Assembly: GCA_902600225.1 (NCBI GenBank)
Contig: CACKIH010000001.1
Span: forward strand, 1 to 64,000
Direction: 5' to 3'
DNA length: 64,000 nt
Source: an uncultured Alphaproteobacteria bacterium
GTDB lineage: Bacteria; Pseudomonadota; Alphaproteobacteria; HIMB59; GCA-002718135
The stretch's first letter is position 1. The number at the start of each line of letters is the position of its first letter. The position numbers and the translations under genes are program-made. The notes below the pieces were generated by a model. It was not told where the DNA came from and ran no database searches. It worked only from the letters and a program-made list of their open reading frames with translations. Below, piece by piece: positions 33,545 through 42,522 of the stretch.

Positions 33545-34966
33545 ATGGTAGTCACTTATGGAATTCATTGGTTTAGACAAGATTTGCGATTACGAGAAAA
33601 TCCATCTTTATTATCACTTTCAAAAAAAGTTGATCAGATAATTCCAATTTATATTTTAGATTTAAATCAAAGAATTGGGTCCACATCCAAATGGTGGTTA
33701 GAAAAATCCTTAATTAGTTTATATGACTCAATACAAAAACATAATGGCAAACTAAATATATTTGCTGGTGATCCAGAGAAAATTATATCTTCTATACTAA
33801 AGAATTCAAATGTTAAATATGTATCCTGGAATAGACTATATGATCGATATTCAATTAAAAGAGATACTAAAATTAAATCTATAGTTACCTCATCTAAAAT
33901 AGAATGCGACTCGCACAATGGATATCTTTTAAATGAACCTTGGAATATTAAAAATAAAAGTGGAACCTTTTTTAAAGTATTTACTCCTTACTGGCGACAT
34001 TGTGATGAACTACTAAAACTAAAAGATCTTAAATTTAAAAATACAAAAATAAGCTATGCCAATTCAAAATTTAAAAATGAAATAACTATACAAGATTTAA
34101 ATCTAACAAACAAAAAAGAGAAATGGATCAAAAAAATTGAAAAATATTGGATACCTGGTGAAAGTAATGCAAAATTACAATTAAAAAAATATATTTCGCA
34201 AAAAGCAAATAACTATTCAGTTGGAAGAGATAGACCAGATAAAGATTTAACTTCAAAATTATCACCTTATCTTCATTTTGGAGAAATATCTGCTTTAGAA
34301 GTTTATGATACCGTAAATATTGAAAAAAAAATTGATCCTGAAAATAAAAAAAAATTTCTTGCTGAACTTGGCTGGAGAGATTTTTCTTATAATCTTTTAT
34401 TTCATTATCCAGATATGACTCATAAACCTATACAAAGTAAATTTAATAAATTTCCATGGATTAAAAATGCTAAAAATTTATCATTATGGCATAGTGGTAA
34501 AACTGGCATTCCAATTGTTGATGCTGGAATGAGACAACTATATAAAACAGGCTGGATGCATAATAGAGTAAGAATGATTGTAGGCTCGTTTCTAACAAAA
34601 AATTTATTGTTAGACTGGAAAAATGGAGAAGAGTGGTTTTTTGATACTTTAGTTGACGCTGACGTTGGGTCTAATTCTGCAGGTTGGCAATGGATCTCTG
34701 GTTGTGGTGCTGATGCAAGTCCATATTTTAGAATTTTTAATCCAATATTGCAGGGTCAAAAATTTGATCCAGATGGTGATTATGTAAAAGAATTTGTTCC
34801 TGAGTTGAATAATATTCCAAAAAAATATATTCATAATCCTTGGGAGATGTCTATGGAGGATCAAAAGAAATATAATTTTGAGATCGGTACTTCATATCCA
34901 GCACCAATTGTAGATTTAAAAGAAACAAGAAATAGAGCACTATCAGCGTTTAAAACTATTAGTTGA
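33545..34966 (+). CDS. phrB: Deoxyribodipyrimidine photolyase
   Basis: 'HWFRQDLRLRENPSL', 'GRDRPDKDLTSKLSPYLHFGEIS', 'GIPIVDAGMRQLYKTGWMHNRVRMIVGSFLTKNLLLDW', 'NSAGWQWISGCGADASPYFRIFNP'. Confidence 0.97.
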   Translation: MVVTYGIHWFRQDLRLRENPSLLSLSKKVDQIIPIYILDLNQRIGSTSKWWLEKSLISLYDSIQKHNGKLNIFAGDPEKIISSILKNSNVKYVSWNRLYDRYSIKRDTKIKSIVTSSKIECDSHNGYLLNEPWNIKNKSGTFFKVFTPYWRHCDELLKLKDLKFKNTKISYANSKFKNEITIQDLNLTNKKEKWIKKIEKYWIPGESNAKLQLKKYISQKANNYSVGRDRPDKDLTSKLSPYLHFGEISALEVYDTVNIEKKIDPENKKKFLAELGWRDFSYNLLFHYPDMTHKPIQSKFNKFPWIKNAKNLSLWHSGKTGIPIVDAGMRQLYKTGWMHNRVRMIVGSFLTKNLLLDWKNGEEWFFDTLVDADVGSNSAGWQWISGCGADASPYFRIFNPILQGQKFDPDGDYVKEFVPELNNIPKKYIHNPWEMSMEDQKKYNFEIGTSYPAPIVDLKETRNRALSAFKTIS

Positions 34967-34967
34967 T

Positions 34968-36263
34968 GTGAGAGAAAAAATAGCAATTATTGGTTCTGGT
35001 ATTTCAGGAATAAGTGCAGCTTACCTTTTGTCTTCTAAATATGATGTTTATTTATTTGAAAAAAATAATAGATTGGGTGGACATACAAGAACTATCTATG
35101 TTGAAGAATCAACAAAGACAATCCCAGTCGATACAGGGTTTATTGTATTCAATGAAAATAATTATCCAGATTTAACAAATTTTTTTAAATTACTTGATGT
35201 GAAATGCAAAGATTCAGATATGTCTTTTGCCGTCTCAAATCAAGATCCTCAAATTGAATATAGTGGCAAAAATATATTTTCTCTTTTTGCTAATTTTAGA
35301 AATGTTTTTTCTTTTAATTTTTTTAAAATGTTATTTGAAATAAGAAAACTTTATTTATTATGTAATAGCTTGAATGTTAGTGATTTAGAGCAAACTAAAA
35401 CCTTAAATGATTTTTTAAAAACTAATAATTTTTCAACATACTTAATAAATTACCATATTTTACCTATGATATCATCTATATGGTCAAGCAATATAAGTGA
35501 TGTAAAAAATTTTCCTCTCATAACATTCATTAATTTTTTTAAAAATCATGCTTTATTTAATTTAAAAAAAAGACCTCAATGGAAATATGTAGAAGGCGGT
35601 AGTAACGAATATATAAAAAAAATTATTAATAAAAATATTTTTGAGTACGAAACAAATTTCAAAATTAAAAAAATTATTAGAGAAAATAATAAAATTAAAA
35701 TAGAAGATGAGAAAAATAATATATTAGAATTTCATAAGGTAATATTCGCAACCCATGCAAATCAAGTATTAGATATTTTGGAAAAACCAACAGAAGAAGA
35801 AGTAAAAATATTTTCACAATTTAAATACTCAACTAATTCAGCAATACTTCACTCCGATCACTCTTTAATGCCTAAATCAAAAATTGCTTGGTCAAGTTGG
35901 AATTTTTTAAATATGTCATCATCTTCTAAATTTACTTTAACTTATTGGATGAATTTCTTGCAAAAATTACCAACTAAACAAAATTATTTTGTAACTGTTA
36001 ATCCATATAAAAAGCCTAAAAACATAATTAACGAAACATCATTTAATCATCCAATATATACTACCGATACTATTTTAGCTCAAAAAAATGTTATGGAAAT
36101 CCAAGGAAAAAATAATACTTTTTTCTGTGGAGCTTACCTTGGATATGGTTTTCATGAAGACGGCATTCAATCATCTTCTTATATTTGTAAATTGTTAAAT
36201 TGTGATTTACCTTGGAAGAGAGAGAAAAATTTTTATAATAGATTGCAAATTAACTTTAAATGA
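34968..36263 (+). CDS. FAD-dependent amine oxidase-like protein (COG2907-type)
   Basis: GTG start; 'IAIIGSGISGISAAYLLSSKYDVYLFEKNNRLGGHTRTI'; 'FCGAYLGYGFHEDGIQSS'; coupled to photolyase. Confidence 0.92.
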   Translation: MREKIAIIGSGISGISAAYLLSSKYDVYLFEKNNRLGGHTRTIYVEESTKTIPVDTGFIVFNENNYPDLTNFFKLLDVKCKDSDMSFAVSNQDPQIEYSGKNIFSLFANFRNVFSFNFFKMLFEIRKLYLLCNSLNVSDLEQTKTLNDFLKTNNFSTYLINYHILPMISSIWSSNISDVKNFPLITFINFFKNHALFNLKKRPQWKYVEGGSNEYIKKIINKNIFEYETNFKIKKIIRENNKIKIEDEKNNILEFHKVIFATHANQVLDILEKPTEEEVKIFSQFKYSTNSAILHSDHSLMPKSKIAWSSWNFLNMSSSSKFTLTYWMNFLQKLPTKQNYFVTVNPYKKPKNIINETSFNHPIYTTDTILAQKNVMEIQGKNNTFFCGAYLGYGFHEDGIQSSSYICKLLNCDLPWKREKNFYNRLQINFK

Positions 36264-37033
36264 TTTCTCAAATAATATTATCTAACATTATTCATAAAAG
36301 ATTTATTCCATTTAAACATACATTGAAATATGAGGTACCAAGTTTTTTTATTAATTTGGATAATCTTGATCAATTAAGTAAAAACTATAAACTTTTTTCA
36401 TTAAACTCTTTTAATCTTTTTTCTATTTATGAAAAAGATCATGGATATAGAGACAAAAGGTCAATAAAGACATTCGTTAAAGATTCCCTCTCTAAATTTA
36501 ATATAAAATATAAACATCTTAATATAATGATATTATGTTTTCCAAGAATTTTGGGATATGTATTTGATCCCTTATCAATTATATATTGTTATGATGATAA
36601 AAAATTAATATCTATTTTCTATGAAGTTAAAAATACGACTAATGAACAACATACCTATATTTTTAAAGGAAATGTAAATTTTGAAGATTTTAAATTATCT
36701 CATGAATGTGCAAAGCAGTTTTATGTATCTCCATTCATAGAAATGGAGGCAAATTATAAATTTTTTAATCGAATGCAAAAAGATAAAATAAATATTAACA
36801 TTGATCTTTATGATAAAAATAATAAAAAAGTTCTAACAGCTACTCAGCATGGCAAATTTATAGATTTTAACTCAAAAAATATGTTTAAATTTTTATATTA
36901 TAATCCACTTTTAGGCTTCAAGGTAATGGTTGGAATTCTTTATGAGGCTTTAAAAATAATTTACAAAGGTGGTAAATATTATGCACGAAATAAGAAGCCA
37001 AATGATACAGTGAGTTTTGAAGGTAATTTTTAA
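36260..37033 (+). CDS. DUF1365 family protein
   Basis: 'VFDPLSIIYCYDDKKLISIFYEVKNTTNEQHTYIF...KQFYVSPFIEMEANYKF'; operon context. Confidence 0.9.
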   Translation: MISQIILSNIIHKRFIPFKHTLKYEVPSFFINLDNLDQLSKNYKLFSLNSFNLFSIYEKDHGYRDKRSIKTFVKDSLSKFNIKYKHLNIMILCFPRILGYVFDPLSIIYCYDDKKLISIFYEVKNTTNEQHTYIFKGNVNFEDFKLSHECAKQFYVSPFIEMEANYKFFNRMQKDKININIDLYDKNNKKVLTATQHGKFIDFNSKNMFKFLYYNPLLGFKVMVGILYEALKIIYKGGKYYARNKKPNDTVSFEGNF

Positions 37034-38227
37034 ATGAATTTTTTTAAAACAAATTTTGATAAAACTGTCGAAAAATTATTAGTAAACTTTTTATCTAAAA
37101 TTCGATATGGAAAATTAACAGTTCAATTTCCAACTGACGAGGAAAGAGTTTTTGTCGGAAAAGAGGAGGATATATCTGCAAATATAAAAATTCATAATTA
37201 TAATTTTTTAAATTTAATTTTTAAAAAAGGTTCTGTAGGTTTTGCAGAAGCCTATATGAATGGTTACTTTTCAAGCACCGATTTAACTAATTTATTACTA
37301 CTTTCTCACAAAAATGAGAGTTATTTTTTACAAAGTATAAATACTAATCTTTTTTTTGCTACTTTTGCCAAATTAAAGCATTTTTTAAATAACAATTCAA
37401 AATCACAGAGTAAAAAAAACATTAAATATCATTATGATTTAGGAAATAATTTTTACGAAAAGTGGTTAGATAAAACCATGACCTATTCTTCTGCTCTTTT
37501 TGATAATAAGAATACCAATTTATCGGATGCACAATTTAACAAATATAGAAAGATTGCTGAAACTTTATCTTTAGACTCAAATTCTAAAACTCTAGAAATT
37601 GGATGTGGATGGGGAGGTTTTTCATCATTTGTAGCGAAAAATTACCATTGTTCAGTAGATGCTATAACTATTTCTAAGGAACAATACGAATATGCTTCTG
37701 AAAAAATTCAGAATGAAGGTTTGTCTGAAAAAGTATCAGTTATATTCAGAGATTATAGGGATATCAAAAAAAAATATTCAAATATTGTTTCAATTGAAAT
37801 GTTTGAAGCAGTTGGAAAGAAATACTGGCATAATTATTTTGATACAATTCGTAATTCTCTCAACGATGGTGGTATGGCTGCACTACAAGTCATAACGATT
37901 GATGAAAAAAAGGCTAAAGATTATCAAAACAGACCAGATTTTATTCAACAATATATTTTTCCAGGTGGAATGCTTCCAACTAAAAAACAATTTGAATATT
38001 CGGCAAAACACGTTGGATTAAAATGTATTGAAAATCTAAGTTTCGGTGGTTCTTATGCAAAGACACTTAAAATGTGGAATAAACAATTTCAAAAATCTTG
38101 GAATGATTTATCTCAGTTTGGTTTTGATATTAAATTTAAAAGAATGTGGGAATTTTATCTATCTTATTGTGAAACAGGTTTTGCAAATAGTTCAACCGAT
38201 GTTTCTCATTTCTTAATTCAAAAATAG
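37034..38227 (+). CDS. Cyclopropane-fatty-acyl-phospholipid synthase family methyltransferase
   Basis: 'HYDLGNNFYEKWLDKTMTYSSALF', 'LEIGCGWGGFSSFVAKNY', 'FIQQYIFPGGMLPT'. Confidence 0.95.
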   Translation: MNFFKTNFDKTVEKLLVNFLSKIRYGKLTVQFPTDEERVFVGKEEDISANIKIHNYNFLNLIFKKGSVGFAEAYMNGYFSSTDLTNLLLLSHKNESYFLQSINTNLFFATFAKLKHFLNNNSKSQSKKNIKYHYDLGNNFYEKWLDKTMTYSSALFDNKNTNLSDAQFNKYRKIAETLSLDSNSKTLEIGCGWGGFSSFVAKNYHCSVDAITISKEQYEYASEKIQNEGLSEKVSVIFRDYRDIKKKYSNIVSIEMFEAVGKKYWHNYFDTIRNSLNDGGMAALQVITIDEKKAKDYQNRPDFIQQYIFPGGMLPTKKQFEYSAKHVGLKCIENLSFGGSYAKTLKMWNKQFQKSWNDLSQFGFDIKFKRMWEFYLSYCETGFANSSTDVSHFLIQK

Positions 38228-38229
38228 AA

Positions 38230-38742
38230 ATGCAAAAACTAAAAGTATTTTTAGTCTTAACTGGCTATCAACTAACTTGGTTAGCCTGTGTATTTGGTGA
38301 AACAAAATTTTCTAATTCTATGTTGGGCATTTGGGTTGGAATTATTTTCTTACTAACTTATTTTTATTTTAATCATAATAAAAAAAAATTTATTAAGATT
38401 TCACTTTTGATTTCAGTTCCAGGATATTTTTTTGATACTTTATTAGTTTATTTCCAAATTTATGATTTTGAAACTATTGCTAAACTTGGTACTCTGCCAT
38501 TATGGATGATTGTTTTATGGTTTAGTTTTAGTACACTTTTTGATGAAATTCTTACTTTTTTTAAAAGTTATAAAATTTTAGGAATTATTTTAAGTGGAGT
38601 TTTAGGGCCTTTAACCTATTATCTTGGTGAACCTATCGGAGTTATAAAAATATATAACTTTCAGATTTTTATTATTTCAATGGTATTATTTTGGATGATC
38701 TTGATGTTCTATTATCTAAATTACGTTATAAAAAATGATTAA
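38230..38742 (+). CDS. DUF2878 family membrane protein
   Basis: Five-plus TM segments; 'ISVPGYFFDTLLV', 'LPLWMIVLWFSFST', 'GPLTYYLGEPIGVI'; end of the photolyase operon. Confidence 0.82.
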   Translation: MQKLKVFLVLTGYQLTWLACVFGETKFSNSMLGIWVGIIFLLTYFYFNHNKKKFIKISLLISVPGYFFDTLLVYFQIYDFETIAKLGTLPLWMIVLWFSFSTLFDEILTFFKSYKILGIILSGVLGPLTYYLGEPIGVIKIYNFQIFIISMVLFWMILMFYYLNYVIKND

Positions 38743-39281
38743 TTTTCTTGATCTACTTTTTTTGTTCTAGTTCTATTTAAAGTTCTTTCGAGATCCTTAT
38801 AAGTACATAAACCAACATCCATTGGACTCTTTGCCTCAAGAACTGCCTCTCTGTATGTACCATTTCTTATAGCCTCTACTGTATTTTTTGTTGAGCCGGT
38901 AAGTTTTGCAATTTGAGAACTACTTAATTCAGTCGGATATCTTTTAATAAGCCACAAAATAGCATATGGCTTTTCTTGTCTTAAAGAAAGAGGTGTGTAT
39001 TTAGAATCTTTTTTTCTTGGTGGTAAATCTTCAATTACATCAGACTTAATAAGACTCAAACGAGCTGCATTATCTTTTTCACATCTTTCAATTTCTTCTT
39101 TTGTTAATTGATTATTATCAATTGGATCATAACCTCTCATACCGACAGCAACTTCTCCATCTGCGATTCCTTGAACCTCTAGTTCATGTAATCCACAGAA
39201 TTCAGCTATTTGGTCAAACGTTAAAGCTGTATTTTCAACTAACCATATTGCTGTTGCTTTAGGCATTAAAGGATATTTCAT
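38739..39281 (-). CDS. DUF1013 family cell-cycle-type regulator
   Basis: 'MKYPLMPKATAIWLVENTALTFDQIAEFCGLHELEVQGIADGEVAVGMRGYDPI'; start moved to the internal Met (listed ORF begins at 39305). Confidence 0.88.
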   Translation of the reverse strand: MKYPLMPKATAIWLVENTALTFDQIAEFCGLHELEVQGIADGEVAVGMRGYDPIDNNQLTKEEIERCEKDNAARLSLIKSDVIEDLPPRKKDSKYTPLSLRQEKPYAILWLIKRYPTELSSSQIAKLTGSTKNTVEAIRNGTYREAVLEAKSPMDVGLCTYKDLERTLNRTRTKKVDQEN

Positions 39282-39325
39282 AATTGGCTCATATAATATA
39301 ATCAAAAAATAATATATAACAAAAT

Positions 39326-39514
39326 ATGACTATGACAGATTTTTTTGAAGTTGATGAAAAACAAAAGACGGTTAAAATATTAAATTTGGACGATTTCAGT
39401 GTTGAAGATTTACAAAATTATATTTCTGAACTTCAAACTGAAATACTAAGAGTTCAAGATGAGATAAAAAAGAAGGAAAATTTAAAACTTAATGCTGAAA
39501 AGTTTTTTAAATAA
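39326..39514 (+). CDS. DUF1192-like small protein
   Basis: 62 aa; 'LNLDDFSVEDLQNYISELQTEILRVQDEIKKKE' pattern; divergent from DUF1013 gene. Confidence 0.75.
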   Translation: MTMTDFFEVDEKQKTVKILNLDDFSVEDLQNYISELQTEILRVQDEIKKKENLKLNAEKFFK

Positions 39515-39742
39515 TTATTTATTAATTTTAAGACCTTTAAATCTTTTTTGGAATCTAGCTACCTGTCCTTCAGATTCATTAAGACCAGCTTTACCACCGG
39601 TCCATGCGGGGTGAGATTTAGAATCAATTTCTAATTTAAGAGTATCACCTTCTTTACCCCAAGTAGATCTAGTTTTAAAAGTAGATCCATCAGTCATAAC
39701 AACGTTTATTTCATGATATTTAGGATGTATATCTTTTTTCAT
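39515..39742 (-). CDS. rpmE: Ribosomal protein bL31
   Basis: [54 protein letters not shown]. Confidence 0.97.
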   Translation of the reverse strand: MKKDIHPKYHEINVVMTDGSTFKTRSTWGKEGDTLKLEIDSKSHPAWTGGKAGLNESEGQVARFQKRFKGLKINK

Positions 39743-39766
39743 GCTTGTCTTATATTTATATAGATT

Positions 39767-40543
39767 TCAAAGTAAAGTAAGTTTTTTAACTAATTCATTA
39801 TGAATTTTATTATTTGAAGCTACTAAATCACGAGAATTTATTTCCCATGCATTTCCATCTATTTTAGAAATTTTCCCCCCAGCTTCTTTTACTAAAAGAA
39901 TGCCCGTTGAAACATCCCATAAATTTAGATCTTTTTCCCAAAAACCATCTAATTTACCAGAGGCAACATAAGCAAGATCAAGGCCTGCAGAACCGAGTCT
40001 TCTTATTCCTGCAGATGATTTTAGGATTTCATCAATCTCACTTAAATAGTTTTTATAAATTCTTTCTCCAAACGGAAGCCCAGTACCGATCAAGCAATCT
40101 GAAAAAATTTGCCTGTTTGACACTCTAAGTCTACTATTATTACACCACGAACCTTTACCTTTAGAACTCCAAAAAAATTCGTTTAAAATTGGATTATAAA
40201 TCACACCGTCTGTGATTTCATCATTTGTCATTTTGGCAACGATTATTCCAACATGAGGTATTCCATGAATAAAATTAGATGTTCCATCAATGGGATCAAT
40301 AATAATGGTGTTTTCATCACCCTTTATTTCACCAGTTTCTTCAGTTATGTAAGTATAATCTGGATAATAATATTTTAGAGTTTCTAAAAGTGTTTTTTCT
40401 ACTTTAATATCTGCATTTGTTACAAAATCTCCAACTGATTTAGATTGTATTTGTAAATTTTCTAATTCTCCAAAATCTCTTAATAAAATTTTACCAGCTT
40501 TTTTTACTGCCTTTTCAAAAATATTAATTACAGCAGGCTGCAT
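39767..40543 (-). CDS. suhB: Inositol monophosphatase family protein
   Basis: 'IIDPIDGTSNFIHGIPHVGI' and 'DLNLWDVSTGILLVKEAGGKI'. Confidence 0.94.
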   Translation of the reverse strand: MQPAVINIFEKAVKKAGKILLRDFGELENLQIQSKSVGDFVTNADIKVEKTLLETLKYYYPDYTYITEETGEIKGDENTIIIDPIDGTSNFIHGIPHVGIIVAKMTNDEITDGVIYNPILNEFFWSSKGKGSWCNNSRLRVSNRQIFSDCLIGTGLPFGERIYKNYLSEIDEILKSSAGIRRLGSAGLDLAYVASGKLDGFWEKDLNLWDVSTGILLVKEAGGKISKIDGNAWEINSRDLVASNNKIHNELVKKLTLL

Positions 40544-41112
40544 TAATTTTTTGATTTTTCGATATAACTACCGTCAATTGTACTTATTACTATTTTATCA
40601 TTAACTGCAATAAATTGCGGTACAGATGTTTTAATATTCTTTTCTAAAGTAGCTGGTTTATATGATGAAGCAGCTGTTTGACCTTTTACAACACCTTCAG
40701 TTTCTATAACAGTTAATTCTACATTATCAGGCAAGTCAATGCCGACCGGTTTTTCATTATAGAAATTAATAATAACATTACTATTCTCAACTAAAAATTT
40801 TGATTGATCCTCAGTTAATATGTCTGAGCCAAGTTCTATTTGTTCATAAGTTTGTTTATCCATGAATATAAAATTATTATTATCATCATACAGATATTGA
40901 AATTCTTTTTCATCAAGGATAGCTCTTTCCACTGTTTCTGATGATCTAAACCTACTATTCATTTTAGTACCTTCCCTTATTTCTTTAAGTTCAGCTTGCA
41001 AGTAGGCACCACCCTTTCCTGGTTGAGTATGCTGTGTTTTCAAAACTTTCCAAAGTTTGTTATTAATTTCTAAAATATTTCCGACTTTAATTTCATTTCC
41101 ATCTATTTTCAT
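40543..41112 (-). CDS. efp: Elongation factor P
   Basis: 'QHTQPGKGGAYLQAELKEIREGTKMNSRFRSSETVERA' with conserved PGKG lysine loop. Confidence 0.97.
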   Translation of the reverse strand: MKIDGNEIKVGNILEINNKLWKVLKTQHTQPGKGGAYLQAELKEIREGTKMNSRFRSSETVERAILDEKEFQYLYDDNNNFIFMDKQTYEQIELGSDILTEDQSKFLVENSNVIINFYNEKPVGIDLPDNVELTVIETEGVVKGQTAASSYKPATLEKNIKTSVPQFIAVNDKIVISTIDGSYIEKSKN

Positions 41113-41507
41113 AGTTTTATCTTAAGTTTTTTTTGTATATTTTTAATTTTCGTAAGATCTACTACATCAAAAGTTGGATTTAATAAAACCTTATTTTTTT
41201 TAGCAATTTGATTAATTTTATTTAAGATGATTTTATTATTTTTTAATTTTAAATAATCAATATTTTCATGAGTTAATAATATACTAAGACCTTGATCATA
41301 GCCTGAGTCGATAAAAAACTTAATATTGTGTGTCTTATATTTATTTTTAATATGGTTTATTAACGTTCTAAGCCACTCTATCCCAAAACCTTTAATTAAA
41401 AAATATTTTATAAATATGATCGAAGTTTTGCACTTTGATTTTCGAAATTCTATTAAATTTTCAATTTGTATTAGTGTCGATACTGCAAAACAGATTTTTT
41501 TAGGCAC
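41109..41507 (-). CDS. Hypothetical protein, unknown family
   Basis: 132-aa ORF with overlapping start/stop to both gapA and efp, so likely co-transcribed; no motif recognised. Confidence 0.55.
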   Translation of the reverse strand: MPKKICFAVSTLIQIENLIEFRKSKCKTSIIFIKYFLIKGFGIEWLRTLINHIKNKYKTHNIKFFIDSGYDQGLSILLTHENIDYLKLKNNKIILNKINQIAKKNKVLLNPTFDVVDLTKIKNIQKKLKIKL

Positions 41508-42511
41508 TAAATAAATTTTTTAAGATCAACCATAGTGTCTACCATTCTATTTGAGAATCCCCATTCATTATCATACCAAGATAAAACTCTGCAGAATTTA
41601 TCTTTGACAACTTGTGTTTGACTCATATCAAATACAGAACTGCTTGAATTATGATTAAAATCAATTGAAACCAGAGGTAATGAGTTTGTTGTTAGTATTC
41701 CATTTAATTTTTTAGTTTTTGAAGCTTGAAGAACTATAGAATTAATTTTTTCTGGGCTAGTTTTTTTCTTACTTACAAATGTAAGATCTATAAGTGAGAC
41801 ATTAGGAGTAGGTACTCGAATAGCTGTTCCATCTAGTTTGCCTTTTAATTTTGGTAAGACTAGACTCAAAGCCTTTGCTGCTCCTGTGGAAGTTGGAATC
41901 ATTGACTCAGCTGCAGCCCTTGCTCTTCTAAAGTCAGAATGGGTTTGATCAACAGTTCTTTGATCACCCGTGTAACTATGAATTGTTGTCATGAAACCAC
42001 TTTCAATTCCTAATTTTTCATTAAGAACCATAGCTAAAGGAGCAAGACAGTTAGTAGTACAAGATCCGTTTGAAATTACATTATGATTTTTTTTAATGGT
42101 ATCGTTATTTACACCTTGAACAATTGTGGCATCTACATTTGAAGCTGGTGCTGAAATAATAACTTTTTTTGCTCCTACATTTAAGTGAGAAATCGCCTTT
42201 TCTTTTGAAGTAAAAACACCACTACATTCAAGCACAACATCTACCTTGAGTGATTTCCAAGGAAGGTTATTTGGATCTCTTTCGGAATAAAAATTAATTT
42301 TATGTTTACCAATTTTTAATCCATTTTTGATTGAGCTAATCTCATCTTTAAGAATACCGTGAACACTGTCATATTTAAGTAAGTGTGCACTGCTCTCAAC
42401 ACTTCCTAGTTCATTAATAGCTACAATATTAATATCTTTAGGATTTTTTTCTAATAAAGCTCTAAAAACAAGTTTTCCAATTCTTCCAAATCCATTTATT
42501 GCAACTTTCAT
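41507..42511 (-). CDS. gapA: Glyceraldehyde-3-phosphate dehydrogenase
   Basis: VAINGFGRIGKLVFRALLE; SNGSCTTNCLAPLAMVLNE; SWYDNEWGFSNRMVD. Confidence 0.98.
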   Translation of the reverse strand: MKVAINGFGRIGKLVFRALLEKNPKDINIVAINELGSVESSAHLLKYDSVHGILKDEISSIKNGLKIGKHKINFYSERDPNNLPWKSLKVDVVLECSGVFTSKEKAISHLNVGAKKVIISAPASNVDATIVQGVNNDTIKKNHNVISNGSCTTNCLAPLAMVLNEKLGIESGFMTTIHSYTGDQRTVDQTHSDFRRARAAAESMIPTSTGAAKALSLVLPKLKGKLDGTAIRVPTPNVSLIDLTFVSKKKTSPEKINSIVLQASKTKKLNGILTTNSLPLVSIDFNHNSSSSVFDMSQTQVVKDKFCRVLSWYDNEWGFSNRMVDTMVDLKKFI

Positions 42512-42522
42512 ATTTCTCCTTT

